Shown here piece after piece: positions 1-9,837 of a DNA stretch of 64,000 nucleotides. This DNA comes from Shimia biformata (GTDB lineage: Bacteria > Pseudomonadota > Alphaproteobacteria > Rhodobacterales > Rhodobacteraceae): positions 186,001 through 250,000 of the forward strand of contig NZ_JAFEJK010000001.1 of assembly GCF_016888515.1 (NCBI RefSeq). Reading direction: 5' to 3'. Each line of letters opens with the position of its first letter. Position 1 is the stretch's first letter. The notes beneath the pieces are model-generated. The model saw only the letters and a program-made list of their open reading frames with translations. It was not told the DNA's origin and made no database searches. Made by a program: the position numbers and the translations under genes.

Positions 1-713
1 TCGACCAGCCGACCGACGGACACCATACGGAAGCGTGTAGAAGGGGGCCGGCCTTCGGGCGGGGCCGGGAAACGCGCCAGATCAAGCCCGTGGTAAACCA
101 GCGACACACGCTCCGGATCATCCGCCAACCCCTTTAGATGCTCAGCCCCAAAGCCCGTGCAAGTTGCCAGAAAAGTGGCGCCGTGTGTCGACTCTTGCAG
201 CTTTTCGCGCTTTTCCCACTCTGGCGAGGTCCAGATGTCCTTGGCATGGGCCGATGCCGCCCACGGCAGGCCCGTTATGATCGAAGCATAGCGCGCAACG
301 GACGCAGGCGTGTGCATGAAATGCGCGTAAAAAGCGCTGGTTTCGGGCGGCAGTTCCATCGCCAGAACACAGGCCTGACCAAAACGGCGGACCCGGTTCG
401 TGGACCGGTCTCGCGCGAAATCCTTTGCCCAGATCCGAAGCGCCCGCCAGAACCCCTTGCGCCCCATCGCGCGAACCATCGCCTTCGTGACCCGGCGTGG
501 TTCTTCATAAAGGTATTCCGGCAGGTAGCGGACCTTGGCGGTCAAACGATCGTGCAGCGGGTGGCGTTTCTTATCGGTGGGAAAACGCAGCGACCAGATA
601 TCCAGATCATGCCCACGCGCCTCAAGCGCCACCAATTCCTGCGCAATGAAGGTTTCCGACAGGCGCGGCCAACCCTTGACCACTACGGCAAGCTTCCCTT
701 TTGGCTGCGTCAT
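1..713 (-). CDS. GT4-type glycosyltransferase, 3' end outside the window
   Basis: This open frame enters from the left edge and starts at ATG 713, so only the first 237 codons are visible. The N-terminus (MTQPKGKLAVVVKGWPRLSE) and the later FMHTPASVARYAS and SAHAKDIW segments look like the WcaL/AmsK-type GT4 glycosyltransferases that build exopolysaccharide repeat units. The last visible residues (MVSVGRLV) are the start of the C-terminal nucleotide-sugar-binding Rossmann domain. The start codon overlaps the stop of the upstream gene (ATGA), so the two are translationally coupled. The donor and acceptor sugars cannot be told from the sequence. The family call is sound; the exact step is not known. 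Confidence 0.85.
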   Translation of the reverse strand, partial: MTQPKGKLAVVVKGWPRLSETFIAQELVALEARGHDLDIWSLRFPTDKKRHPLHDRLTAKVRYLPEYLYEEPRRVTKAMVRAMGRKGFWRALRIWAKDFARDRSTNRVRRFGQACVLAMELPPETSAFYAHFMHTPASVARYASIITGLPWAASAHAKDIWTSPEWEKREKLQESTHGATFLATCTGFGAEHLKGLADDPERVSLVYHGLDLARFPAPPEGRPPSTRFRMVSVGRLV

Positions 714-1933
714 GCGCGCGCCTTGCTCCGATCGAGGCCCAACATATCCTGCGCGCGTTCTGCGACAAACTCCAACCCGTCCAGCAGACCGGGAACAAAG
801 GCGGCGGAGGGTTTGGGCTGGGTCGGCAACGCACGAATGGCGCAGATCATCGCCTCGGGTGTCAATTCATTGCGATGCACGTCCAGCATTCGAACCAGCC
901 CAAGTTCTTCGGCTCTACTGGCGCGAATATGCTGTTCCAACCGGGGTTTGGTACGAGGCACGATCACGGCGGGCTTGTCGAAGGACAGAGTTTCGCAAAA
1001 TGTATTGTATCCGCCCATCGACACGATGCCTTTGGCACCCGAGATCAGGTTCTCGATCCGACTGTCAAATCCAACAGACTCAACCCGGCCGTTCAGCGCC
1101 TGAACGCGGGCTTCGAACTCGGCCCGGGCTTCGCCGGAAAGGAAGGGGCCATAGACAATTTTGGCTTTCGGTGACAACTCGGGGTCCTGTTCATAGGCTG
1201 AAAGGACGAGGTTCACCATGCTCGCACCATCACCGCCGCCACCCGGCGTGACAAGGATGTAATCCTCAAGCGGTATGACGCCCTCGGTCAACGCCTCGCG
1301 CCGCAGGTAACCCGTCCAGCGCATCCGCGCACGCATCTCGGGCGGGATCGGCAGCCCCATGGTCGGGTCATAGATCGAGCGCAAGCCATAGACCCAGACT
1401 TCGTCGTAATACTTGCGCGCTGCCTCGGTCGCGCCTTTGCGCTCCCACTCGCTGGCCAATGTCTCGGGATCGTCCAGAACGTCGCGCAACCCCAGAACGA
1501 TATGGGCGCGGCGCCTTGATTTCAGCCAGTCCAAGGCCGGAATCAACTCTCCTCGGAAGCCCGTTGGCTCTTTGTCGACAACAAGGATATCGGGGTTGAA
1601 ATACTCGGCCGTCGACTTGATCAGCCCGGCCCGCAGCGATGTCGTCTCGTCGATATCCAGACCCAGGGTTTCCGACGCATATGACCCGTCGGGATTCTTG
1701 GTGACGCCGGGCAGCCGGATGTGATCGACTCGCGGCGGGAAAGTAAACCGACCGGCCACAGGGGACCCGGTCAGGATGATCGCCGAGATGCTGTCATCGG
1801 CCTGCGTGATCGCACTGGCAAGCGCCCGCGAGCGCCGCAAATGGCCCAGCCCAAAGGTGTCGTGGCTGTAAAACAGCACTCGCGGCGATGAATTGCCGCT
1901 CAGGTCCGAGATATGTGTGGCCGTTTCCGCCAA
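710..1933 (-). CDS. Glycosyltransferase with GT-B fold (GT28/MGT-like)
   Basis: A 407-residue cytosolic protein. The N-terminal half opens with VLFYSHDTFGLGHLRRSRAL, the pattern of MurG-like/GT28 enzymes (HDTFGLGH corresponds to the GxGGH region). The C-terminal half holds a LVTPGGGGDG strand and SMGGYNTFCE followed by PAVIVPRTKPRLEQ, which matches the sugar-nucleotide-binding loop of this fold. It lies between a UDP-sugar dehydrogenase 24 bases upstream and a GT4 transferase whose start overlaps its stop, so it probably acts in the same surface polysaccharide pathway. The sugar transferred is unknown. The start ATG gives a full-length family member. Confidence 0.8.
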   Translation of the reverse strand: MAETATHISDLSGNSSPRVLFYSHDTFGLGHLRRSRALASAITQADDSISAIILTGSPVAGRFTFPPRVDHIRLPGVTKNPDGSYASETLGLDIDETTSLRAGLIKSTAEYFNPDILVVDKEPTGFRGELIPALDWLKSRRRAHIVLGLRDVLDDPETLASEWERKGATEAARKYYDEVWVYGLRSIYDPTMGLPIPPEMRARMRWTGYLRREALTEGVIPLEDYILVTPGGGGDGASMVNLVLSAYEQDPELSPKAKIVYGPFLSGEARAEFEARVQALNGRVESVGFDSRIENLISGAKGIVSMGGYNTFCETLSFDKPAVIVPRTKPRLEQHIRASRAEELGLVRMLDVHRNELTPEAMICAIRALPTQPKPSAAFVPGLLDGLEFVAERAQDMLGLDRSKARA

Positions 1934-1957
1934 ACGACTTCCCCGCTCATTTTCCTG

Positions 1958-3235
1958 TCACAGGCGCAGGTCCGAGTCGGATTTCGCCAGCACACCCTTG
2001 ATATCGTACAACAATGCGCCGGGCTTTCCGAGTGCCCTGATCCCGGCAGCGCCCAATTCCCGGAACTGGGAGTGTGCAACCGCAACAATAACAGCGTCAT
2101 ACGCCCCATTTTCGGGCATTGCCACCGTTTCGACCCCGTATTCGGCCTTCAATTCATCGGCATCAACCCAAGGGTCCCAGATATCTACGTCAGCGGAAAA
2201 GCTTTTCAACTCGTCCACGATATCGGCAACGCGGGTGTTGCGAATATCTGCGCAGTTTTCCTTGAACGCAAACCCCATCACAAGCACCCGCGCGCCGGAC
2301 GGATTGACCCCGCGCGCCAGCATTGCCTTGACGGTTTCCTGCGCGATGTGGTGGCCCATGTGGTCGTTGATCCGGCGTCCCGCAAGGATCACTTCGGGGT
2401 GATAACCCAACTGCTCGGCGCGGTAGGTCAGGTAATAGGGGTCGACACCGATACAGTGACCACCAACCAGTCCGGGACGGAACGGAAGGAAATTCCACTT
2501 TGTTCCGGCGGCCTCAAGCACCTCAAGCGTATCAAGACCCATCCGCGAGAAGATCAGCGCGAATTCATTGACCAAAGCGATGTTCAGGTCGCGCTGGGTG
2601 TTCTCGATCACCTTTGCAGCCTCGGCGGTTTTGATCGATGATGCCCGGTGCAGCCCGGCCTTCACGATCGGGGCATAGATCGCCTCGACCCGGTCGAGGG
2701 TCTCGTCATCCTGAGCCGAGATCACCTTGACCACGGTTTCGAGTGAGTGTTCGGCATCGCCGGGGTTCACCCGCTCGGGTGAATAGGCCAGTTTGAAATC
2801 CCGACCCGCGGTCAGCCCACTGGCGGCGGCCAGATCGGGGCCACAGACCTCTTCCGTGACGCCGGGATAAACCGTGGATTCCAGGATCACCAGGTCGCCC
2901 GCCTTCAGATGCGGACCAATCGACGCACAGGCCCCGCGGATCGGACCAAGGTCCGGTGATTTGGCATCGTTGATCGGTGTCGGCACGGCGATGATGAAGA
3001 CCGTGCTGTCAGACAGATCATTCGCCGCGCAGGAAAACGCCGCCTTGCTTTCCAGGATCGAGCGTTCCGCGACCTCGGCGTTGGGATCACGCCCTGCACG
3101 CAATGCGTCGACAAGGCGTGGGTTGGTGTCAAAGCCGACAACCCGCATCCCGGCCCGGCCCAGCGCCAACGCGAGGGGAAGGCCGACATATCCCAGACCA
3201 AGAACTGCGATCTTTTCGTTTGTCCGGTCGCTCAA
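1958..3235 (-). CDS. UDP-N-acetylhexosamine 6-dehydrogenase family (TviB/WbpA-like)
   Basis: A 425-residue nucleotide-sugar dehydrogenase that oxidizes C6 of a UDP-sugar to a uronic acid with two NAD+. The NAD-binding motif IAVLGLGYVGLPLA is near residue 10, the SPERVNPGDA motif is in the middle, and the catalytic cysteine sits in GGHCIGVDPYYL. The C-terminal domain carries the usual VLVMGFAFKENCADIRN segment. The GGHC(I)GVDPYYL form is typical of enzymes acting on UDP-GlcNAc or UDP-GalNAc (TviB, WbpA, WbpO) rather than UDP-glucose, but sequence alone does not settle the substrate. It heads the minus-strand polysaccharide block and is divergent from the mechanosensitive channel gene across a 173-base gap. 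Confidence 0.88.
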   Translation of the reverse strand: MSDRTNEKIAVLGLGYVGLPLALALGRAGMRVVGFDTNPRLVDALRAGRDPNAEVAERSILESKAAFSCAANDLSDSTVFIIAVPTPINDAKSPDLGPIRGACASIGPHLKAGDLVILESTVYPGVTEEVCGPDLAAASGLTAGRDFKLAYSPERVNPGDAEHSLETVVKVISAQDDETLDRVEAIYAPIVKAGLHRASSIKTAEAAKVIENTQRDLNIALVNEFALIFSRMGLDTLEVLEAAGTKWNFLPFRPGLVGGHCIGVDPYYLTYRAEQLGYHPEVILAGRRINDHMGHHIAQETVKAMLARGVNPSGARVLVMGFAFKENCADIRNTRVADIVDELKSFSADVDIWDPWVDADELKAEYGVETVAMPENGAYDAVIVAVAHSQFRELGAAGIRALGKPGALLYDIKGVLAKSDSDLRL

Positions 3236-3408
3236 CGCACTCTCCCGGTGTTTGAAATGCCCTGTTTGCGCTACCCAATATCTACAGCGATGTCACCCGA
3301 AAAAGCCCTGTGCGGCGTTCCGATACAAGGATGGCGCAAAACCCGAATTTGCCGAGACCGGTTTTCTGGACTAAGCCTTGGAATACCACCTCAACAGGCT
3401 GACAGAAA

Positions 3409-5733
3409 ATGCTGAAACCGGTACTTGCCCTACTCCAACTTGTTCTGTTGAGCGTCTTTGCGTCTGCGGCTTCGCCTGTCGACGCTCAGGACACCACCGA
3501 TGCGACCGAACTGTCCGACGCATTGAAAGCCGCAGCAGAGGCCGGGGTCAGCGTCATCGTGATCGACGGCAGCGGTACGGTTCTGGCCCCGGCAACAACG
3601 GTTAAGGATGGCAAACAAACCACAACGACGCCGGATGAACAAACCCCTTCTTCACTGATGATGGGGCAAAAAAGGGCGCAGCAATTCCGTGCCGCGCTTC
3701 TGAAACGACTCGAAGCGATGCCCGCTTCGCTGAATGAGGTGATCTTTATCCTGCGTGCCTCCAGCCCGGATGGAACAATCATCACATTCTTCAAGGTCGC
3801 AGCGCTGACGCTGGCCCTTCTGGGGCTTGGCATGCTGGTCGAACGAGAGTTTTGGACCAAACGCCTTGTGAAGCCACAGCTGAAGACCAGCCCGGATGAC
3901 GCTCCGCGAGGCTATTCCGGGAAGTTGCCCTTTCTGGCCAACCGCTTCCTTCTGGGTCTGATCGGCGTTGCAATCTCGGTCGTGGTCGCCTTTGTCGTTG
4001 GTGGGCTGGTCTTTGGTGTATCCGACGATACTGCGGTCGATTTCACGATCGTCGCCACCACATTTGCCTTTGTGGTGACCAGGTCGGCGGCCCTGGTCTG
4101 GCGGATGATTTTGTCGCCATATGCGCCGCAATACCGAATCCCGCATTTTTCCGACGGGGATGCCCGCAAACTGTATATCTGGCTTTCGGTTCTGGCGCTG
4201 GTCGATGTCTCGATCCTGATGCTGACGATCTGGCTGCGCGAGCTGGGGTTGAACTATGACGTTTATGCGCTGATCCTGTCGCTTGGTTCGCTTCTGTTGG
4301 CGCTGATCTACATCGCCATGGTCTTTGCCAACCGCCGCGCAATCGTGAACGCGTTTCTGGGCGGACGAAGCCAGCACAGCGTATCGCTGCTGACACGGTT
4401 CGGCTCTCGGATCTGGGCGCCGCTGGTCATTCTTTACGTGGTCTTCGCCTGGTTGAAGCTGACTTTTGATCTGGTTCTGGAACGCCCTCTTTCTGCGCCG
4501 CTGATTGCCTCGGCCTATACGATCCTGACGTCTATCATCGTGGTCTATGCCCTGGTGAACTGGGGCATCGAACACTATTTTCAGCGCAGTCGCGAAGCCC
4601 GAGAGCGCAATGACGGCGCGCAAGCGGAAGACGGGCGTGATACCGCGACGGACACGGTCGACACAGAGACAACCCAGGGCCTGAACACGTTTGAAGACCT
4701 CGCCCGACGGGTTGCCGGCATGCTGGCGCTGGTTGCCGGCGGATTTGCCTGCATCAGTATCTGGGACGCCGACGATGTCGTGCCCTTTGCCCTTTTCCTG
4801 CGAGAAACGCTGGAAATCGTGGTGATCCTTTTCATCGGCTACGTGGCGTACAACGCTTTCCGCATCTGGATCGACACCAAGATCCGCGACGAAGCCGGCC
4901 CCGAACAGGAATTGGAACCGGGTGATGAAGGCGGGGCTGGGGGGGCCAGCCGGTTGGCGACCCTATTGCCTCTGTTCCGCAACTTCATCCTCATCATCAT
5001 CGTCGTGACCATCGCGTTGATCGCATTGTTGGAATTGGGAATAAATGTCAGCCCGCTGTTTGCCGGAGCCGGGGTTGTTGGCCTCGCCATCGGTTTTGGC
5101 GCGCAATCGCTGGTGCGAGACATCTTCTCGGGCGCATTCTTCCTGATCGACGACGCCTTCCGCAAAGGCGAATATATCGACGTCGGAAGCGTCAAAGGCA
5201 CGGTCGAGAACATCTCGGTCCGGTCCTTCCAGCTGCGCCATCATCTGGGCCCGCTTCACACCATACCGTTTGGAGAAATCCAGCAACTAACCAACTATTC
5301 CCGCGACTGGGTTATCATGAAACTGCCCTTGCGCGTGACCTATGACACGGATGTCGAGAAAGTCAGGAAGCTGATCAAGAAGCTTGGGATCGAACTTCTG
5401 GACGACCCGGTGATCGGCCACAATTTCATCCAGCCGCTGAAATCGCAGGGCGTGATCGAGATGCAGGACAGCGCGATGATCATCCGCGTGAAGTTCATGA
5501 CGAAACCCGGCGATCAATGGCTAGTCCGAAAGAAGGTCTATCAGGAAATCCGCGAGCTGTTCGAACGGGAAGGCATCAAGTTTGCCCACCGCGAAGTCAC
5601 CGTGCGGCTGGCGGATGAGGACACGCGCAATCTGGATGCCCGCCAGAAAGAGGCAGTGATGGCCGCCGCCCACGCCGCCATCGACGAGGAGTTTCTGGAT
5701 GAGGACGGCGACACTGACGGGGACGACCGTTAA
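3409..5733 (+). CDS. Large MscS-family mechanosensitive channel
   Basis: A 774-residue inner-membrane protein. Residues 1 to about 25 form a signal peptide ending near SPVDAQ. A periplasmic N-terminal part is followed by roughly ten hydrophobic segments. The pore helix region LFAGAGVVGLAIGFGAQSL and the following VRDIFSGAFFLIDDAF are the MscS signature, and the soluble cytoplasmic vestibule follows (GTVENISVRSFQLR and onward). Length and the extra membrane segments place it with the larger YbdG/YjeP-like members, which open under osmotic downshock and protect the envelope. It is a single gene, transcribed away from the polysaccharide block and convergent with the ABC importer operon 26 bases downstream. 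Confidence 0.93.
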   Translation: MLKPVLALLQLVLLSVFASAASPVDAQDTTDATELSDALKAAAEAGVSVIVIDGSGTVLAPATTVKDGKQTTTTPDEQTPSSLMMGQKRAQQFRAALLKRLEAMPASLNEVIFILRASSPDGTIITFFKVAALTLALLGLGMLVEREFWTKRLVKPQLKTSPDDAPRGYSGKLPFLANRFLLGLIGVAISVVVAFVVGGLVFGVSDDTAVDFTIVATTFAFVVTRSAALVWRMILSPYAPQYRIPHFSDGDARKLYIWLSVLALVDVSILMLTIWLRELGLNYDVYALILSLGSLLLALIYIAMVFANRRAIVNAFLGGRSQHSVSLLTRFGSRIWAPLVILYVVFAWLKLTFDLVLERPLSAPLIASAYTILTSIIVVYALVNWGIEHYFQRSREARERNDGAQAEDGRDTATDTVDTETTQGLNTFEDLARRVAGMLALVAGGFACISIWDADDVVPFALFLRETLEIVVILFIGYVAYNAFRIWIDTKIRDEAGPEQELEPGDEGGAGGASRLATLLPLFRNFILIIIVVTIALIALLELGINVSPLFAGAGVVGLAIGFGAQSLVRDIFSGAFFLIDDAFRKGEYIDVGSVKGTVENISVRSFQLRHHLGPLHTIPFGEIQQLTNYSRDWVIMKLPLRVTYDTDVEKVRKLIKKLGIELLDDPVIGHNFIQPLKSQGVIEMQDSAMIIRVKFMTKPGDQWLVRKKVYQEIRELFEREGIKFAHREVTVRLADEDTRNLDARQKEAVMAAAHAAIDEEFLDEDGDTDGDDR

Positions 5734-5759
5734 CGCGGCGATGTGCGGTGTTCAGGCCA

Positions 5760-6911
5760 TCAACTCCGGTTTGGGTCAAGCGCGTCGCGCAGACCGTCGC
5801 CGAAGAAGTTGAACGCCAGCACCACGATGATGATCGGCAGCATCGGGATCGCTGTCCACGGGTAGATCTCGATCGACGCCAGGTTCTGCGCATCGTTCAG
5901 CATCACCCCCCAACTGACCGCAGGTGCGCGCAGGCCAAGTCCAAGGAAAGACAGCGCGGTTTCGCCCAAAATCATCGCGGGGATCGACAGGGTCGCGGAC
6001 GCGATCAGGTGACTGAGGAAGTTCGGCAAAAGGTGTTTGCGGATCACTCGCGACGGCTTCGCCCCCATCATCTCGGCCGCGCGGACGAACTCTTCCTCGC
6101 GCAGGGAAAGGAACTTGCTTCGCACCGCCCGCGCCAGACCGGGCCAGTCGAGAATTCCCAATATGATCGATATGATGAAAAACACCGCCACCGGGGACCA
6201 ATGCGATGGGACTGCGGCCGAGAGAGCCAGCCACAAGGGAAGTTCTGGCAGGCTTCGCAGGATCTCGATCACGCGGTTGATGATCCAGTCAAGGAACCCG
6301 CCGAAATAGCCGGCGATGGACCCCAGCACGATCCCGATCACGAAAGACACCGTGATCCCGACAAGCCCCACGGTCAACGACAGCTGTGCACCATAAAGGA
6401 TGCGGCTGAACACATCCCGTCCCAGCCGATCTGACCCGAACAGGAAGATCGTCGCCCCTTCGGGCGCGCAGACCAGATGGCGATTGGTGCGGAACAGTCC
6501 GGCCAGCTTGTAGTAATTGCCTTCGCAGAAAAACTGCAGCTTCGCCGGGTTCTCGGTGTCCGGAATGTATTTCCAGCTAAAATCCTCCATGTCGACCTCG
6601 GCGGTGATCGGGTAGACATGCGGCCCGATAAACGACCCTTCGTGGAACAGGTGAATGCCCTGCGGCGGCGCATAGAGGTGGTCGGCGTGACGAAAATTTG
6701 GCGAATAAGGCGCGATGAACCCGGCGATGGGCAGCGACAGGTAGGAAATCAGCAGGAACAAGGCCGAGAAATAACCCAGCTTGTGTTCGCGGAACCGGCG
6801 GAAGATCAGCCGCCAGTTCGCCATATCCATATCGGCATGGCGCGCCTCGGTTCCCGGATCAGGTTCGTATGGGCGGTCATCAAGATAACGGCCATCGGGT
6901 TGAATGCTCAT
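5760..6911 (-). CDS. Peptide-type ABC importer permease (DppC/OppC-like)
   Basis: A 383-residue inner-membrane permease of the binding-protein-dependent importer type. Membrane segments start near residue 45; a long periplasmic loop of about 130 residues with three cysteines or so follows the first one, then FGSDRLGRDVFSRILYGAQ, the typical DppC-family lead-in to the permease core. The EAA coupling loop reads EEEFVRAAEMMGAKPSRVI. The C-terminus FFGDGLRDALDP is a family hallmark. Its start overlaps the stop of the partner permease (ATGA). It is the last gene of a four-gene importer operon in the order ATPase, binding protein, permease, permease. The substrate is likely a peptide or related solute but cannot be read from the sequence. 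Confidence 0.92.
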   Translation of the reverse strand: MSIQPDGRYLDDRPYEPDPGTEARHADMDMANWRLIFRRFREHKLGYFSALFLLISYLSLPIAGFIAPYSPNFRHADHLYAPPQGIHLFHEGSFIGPHVYPITAEVDMEDFSWKYIPDTENPAKLQFFCEGNYYKLAGLFRTNRHLVCAPEGATIFLFGSDRLGRDVFSRILYGAQLSLTVGLVGITVSFVIGIVLGSIAGYFGGFLDWIINRVIEILRSLPELPLWLALSAAVPSHWSPVAVFFIISIILGILDWPGLARAVRSKFLSLREEEFVRAAEMMGAKPSRVIRKHLLPNFLSHLIASATLSIPAMILGETALSFLGLGLRAPAVSWGVMLNDAQNLASIEIYPWTAIPMLPIIIVVLAFNFFGDGLRDALDPNRS

Positions 6912-7936
6912 TGTCCACGCCCTCCGAACCGGATGCGCGGATCAAGCAATGCCAGCAGCAGATCGGATATCAGCGTACCGATCAGCGTCAGAAGCGCCAC
7001 AAACATCAGCACGAAGCCCGACAGGAACTGGTCCTGGCTTTTCAGAGCCGTCAGCAAGACCGGCCCGATGGTTTGCAGCCCCAGCACGACCGAGACCAGA
7101 ACCGATCCCGAGATCAACGCCGGCAACAGCGTGCCGATATCGGCGACAAACGGGTTGAAGGCGACACGCAGAGGATACTTGGTCAGAAGCGCAGGTTCGG
7201 ACATGCCCTTGGCACGGGCGGTCTCGACATAGGGCTTGGCCAGTTCGTCCAAGAGGTTCGCGCGCAGCCGTTGCTGCATTGCTGCTGCGCCCGAGGTGCC
7301 GATCACAAATGTCGGGATGATCAGGTGGATCAGCACCGATTTCATCTTCTCAAAGCTCATCGGCTGGCCCTCGTATTCCGGCAGCATCAGCCCGCCGATG
7401 GGCAGGTCTAGGTATTTATGGCCGTAATAGAACAGCATCAGCGCCAGAAGGAAGTTCGGCGTCGCCAGCCCGAGGTAGCCGATAAAGGCCGAGGTATAGT
7501 CGATCCATGTCTTCGACTTGGCCGCCGCCAGAACGCCCAGAGGCAGCGCGATCAAATAGACGAACAGCACGGCGGCAAGGTTCACAAGGACCGTCAGCCA
7601 CAGAGCTTCGCCCACGATCTCGGACACCGGGCGGTCGAACTCGAAACTCCAGCCGAATTCACCTTGCAGCATGCCCGAGAACCCGTGCGGCCCCGGCGCG
7701 AAGCCCATCCAGATCAGGTATTGTTCCCACAATGGTCGATCCAGCGCATATTCCTTGCGCAGGAACTCGGCTTTGGCGATGCCGCTTTCTTGCCCGGTCG
7801 CACGCAATTCGTTGATCTGGTTTGACAGGTAGTCGCCGGGCGGCAGGTTAATGATGGCAAAGATCAGGACCGAGACCACCAACAAGGTGGCAAACATGGT
7901 GAGTGTCCGGAACAGGGCATAGCGCAGAATGGCCAT
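6908..7936 (-). CDS. Peptide-type ABC importer permease (DppB/OppB-like)
   Basis: A 342-residue inner-membrane permease. I place the start at ATG 7936 (MAILRYALFRTL), which overlaps the stop of the binding-protein gene as ATGA; a longer frame exists upstream but lies inside that gene. The first helix (FATLLVVSVLIFAIINLPPG) and the motif PPGDYL are typical of DppB-like permeases. The coupling loop reads AKPYVETARAKGMSEPALL. It forms the transmembrane channel with the adjacent DppC-like protein. The large loop between helices one and two (KAEFLRKEYALDRPLWEQYL) is normal for peptide transporters. Confidence 0.92.
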   Translation of the reverse strand: MAILRYALFRTLTMFATLLVVSVLIFAIINLPPGDYLSNQINELRATGQESGIAKAEFLRKEYALDRPLWEQYLIWMGFAPGPHGFSGMLQGEFGWSFEFDRPVSEIVGEALWLTVLVNLAAVLFVYLIALPLGVLAAAKSKTWIDYTSAFIGYLGLATPNFLLALMLFYYGHKYLDLPIGGLMLPEYEGQPMSFEKMKSVLIHLIIPTFVIGTSGAAAMQQRLRANLLDELAKPYVETARAKGMSEPALLTKYPLRVAFNPFVADIGTLLPALISGSVLVSVVLGLQTIGPVLLTALKSQDQFLSGFVLMFVALLTLIGTLISDLLLALLDPRIRFGGRGQ

Positions 7937-9837
7937 CAGTTGCCCTCCGGCTCGGAGAAAAAGAACTCGTCCATCCGATGAACGCCGAAATGAGCACCGG
8001 GCGACCATGCCCAGATGGCCTTTTCCGGCACGTTCTTTAGCCGATGTGACACCACGACGGGTTGTGGTGCTTCGGCAAGGATGCCGATGGCATAGACTTG
8101 GTCTGCATGGATATCGACAATCTCTTGCCAGATGCGGCTACGATCGGTGGATGTCGGTGCCTTCTTCCAGGCCTCGCCCAGTTCCATCAGGCGGACGGCG
8201 GCGGGCATGTCGGGCGGCTCTCCTGCCGTGCCATGGGTCTGGTAGTATTGACCCCACTTCGGCCAGGCAAAGAATTCCTGTTGCATCGGAACCGCGAACA
8301 CCGGTGGTGTATGCGGCTGCACCAATCCATGATCCCAGCCGAACCAGACCGCTGCCATGGCGTTGCCGGCATAGACCCTGTTGCGCAGGATGTCGCGTTC
8401 CAGCGGACGCATAATCAGCTTGACGCCGATGTCGCGCCAGTTGTCGGTGATGATTTGCAGCGCGTTTTCAACCTCTTGCCGTTCTCCGGCGGTTTCGATC
8501 ACGATCCACAGCGGACGTCCGTCGGGCAACATGCGGGTGCCTTCGCGGTCGCGTTTTGTCAGGCCCATTTCGTCCAGCAAAGCCCCCGCCGCCACCGGGT
8601 CATAGGCTGACCATGCCTTGCGGTTCTTTTCCTTGAAAAAGGGCGACAAAGGCAGGACCGTCATCGCGCCCTCTTTCGCCAACCCGAAATAAAGCGCTTT
8701 GTTGATGGTCTTTCGGTCAATCGCCAAGGACAGCGCGCGGCGGAAACGCACGTCGCGCATGGTGTTGCGCCAGCCCTCGTCATTGTAGTTGAGGTTGAGA
8801 TAGATGGCGATCTGCGACGCCACGCCGTTGTCCCACAAATGCATGCGATAGCCGCCCTCGGCCTCGCCCCGACGCAGGATGGCGGCATCTTTGAAATCCA
8901 GCCCGCGCGCCTGCAACTCGGTCTCGCCGGCGTTGGCCTTGGCCGCCATAAGTCCCGGCGCGACCACGTCCATTTCAACCACGTCGATATAAGGCAATTG
9001 CACGCCGTTGGTGTCGACCCGGTGATAATAGGGATTGCGCACGAACTGCGCCCGCGTCTGCGCCTCGCCCGAGATCACCATCCACGGTTGCAGCGTCGGC
9101 AGGTCGGGGTTGTCGAACCGGCTCATGTTGTCCAGCTTGTTATGCAGGGCGGCCCAGCTGCGCACGCGCTTTTCGCGCAGGCGCTGGCGCAGGGTGTCGG
9201 GGTCGTTGAAATCGGCGTGAAACGGTTTCAGGTAATGGGCCGGGCGGTAAATAAACACCGGGGTCGCCTCGGCCATGGCCTGCATGAACTGGGGATTCTG
9301 GCCCTGCCATTCATAGATGATGGTGCGCGCGTCTGGAAATGTGACCTCGGGCAACTGCCCATCGACGCGCAGAAATTCTGACGGGCCCGAGGGTGACAGC
9401 TCTGGGTTGTTGGCGACGTTTTCCCACCAATAGCGGAAATCTTCCGAGGTAAATGGATGCCCGTCCGACCACTTGTGACCGGGGCGCAGGCGCAGAGTGA
9501 ACTTGCGCCCGTCCTCGACCTCGATGTCCTGAAGGATGTCGGGCACAAGGCGATAGGAATGGTCATAACCCACGAGCCGCGCATAGCCGTAAACCACCAT
9601 CTGGCGCACGTCCTTGGTGCGTGTGACCATGGTCGACAGCGTGCCGCCTTCCTTGCCCAGAACACGACCCTTGGCCTCCAGATCGACGACCAGCGGCACC
9701 TCTGGCAACCGCTCGGTGATCGGCGGCAGGGATCCGGCATCCACATCCGTCTTCCAGAACGCGCCTTCCTTGTATTCGGCCAGGACGGGTGACGCAAAAA
9801 GCGCAGTGGCAAGGATCAGGGCAAAATGTCTAGGCAT
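7936..9837 (-). CDS. Periplasmic extracellular solute-binding protein, family 5
   Basis: A 633-residue periplasmic receptor for the importer. A Sec signal peptide occupies residues 1 to 20 ([20 protein letters not shown]). The SBP family 5 pattern is clear: LRLRPGHKWSDGHPFTSEDF near residue 135, VRFRRALSLAIDRKTIN near residue 365. At 633 residues it is longer than DppA or OppA, in the size range of YejA-like receptors, but the flanking permeases do not otherwise identify it as the Yej system. The ATG start overlaps the end of the ATPase gene by eight bases and the stop overlaps the next permease, so all four proteins are coupled in translation. Confidence 0.92.
   Translation of the reverse strand: MPRHFALILATALFASPVLAEYKEGAFWKTDVDAGSLPPITERLPEVPLVVDLEAKGRVLGKEGGTLSTMVTRTKDVRQMVVYGYARLVGYDHSYRLVPDILQDIEVEDGRKFTLRLRPGHKWSDGHPFTSEDFRYWWENVANNPELSPSGPSEFLRVDGQLPEVTFPDARTIIYEWQGQNPQFMQAMAEATPVFIYRPAHYLKPFHADFNDPDTLRQRLREKRVRSWAALHNKLDNMSRFDNPDLPTLQPWMVISGEAQTRAQFVRNPYYHRVDTNGVQLPYIDVVEMDVVAPGLMAAKANAGETELQARGLDFKDAAILRRGEAEGGYRMHLWDNGVASQIAIYLNLNYNDEGWRNTMRDVRFRRALSLAIDRKTINKALYFGLAKEGAMTVLPLSPFFKEKNRKAWSAYDPVAAGALLDEMGLTKRDREGTRMLPDGRPLWIVIETAGERQEVENALQIITDNWRDIGVKLIMRPLERDILRNRVYAGNAMAAVWFGWDHGLVQPHTPPVFAVPMQQEFFAWPKWGQYYQTHGTAGEPPDMPAAVRLMELGEAWKKAPTSTDRSRIWQEIVDIHADQVYAIGILAEAPQPVVVSHRLKNVPEKAIWAWSPGAHFGVHRMDEFFFSEPEGN

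Noticed and set aside
138-1103. Long plus-strand open frame over the first glycosyltransferases
   Set aside because: It is antisense to two well-supported genes, and its protein is rich in arginine, proline and cysteine with no family features.
3652-4623. 323-codon minus-strand frame inside the MscS gene
   Set aside because: Shadow of the channel gene: repetitive charged, glutamine- and arginine-rich translation with no motif.
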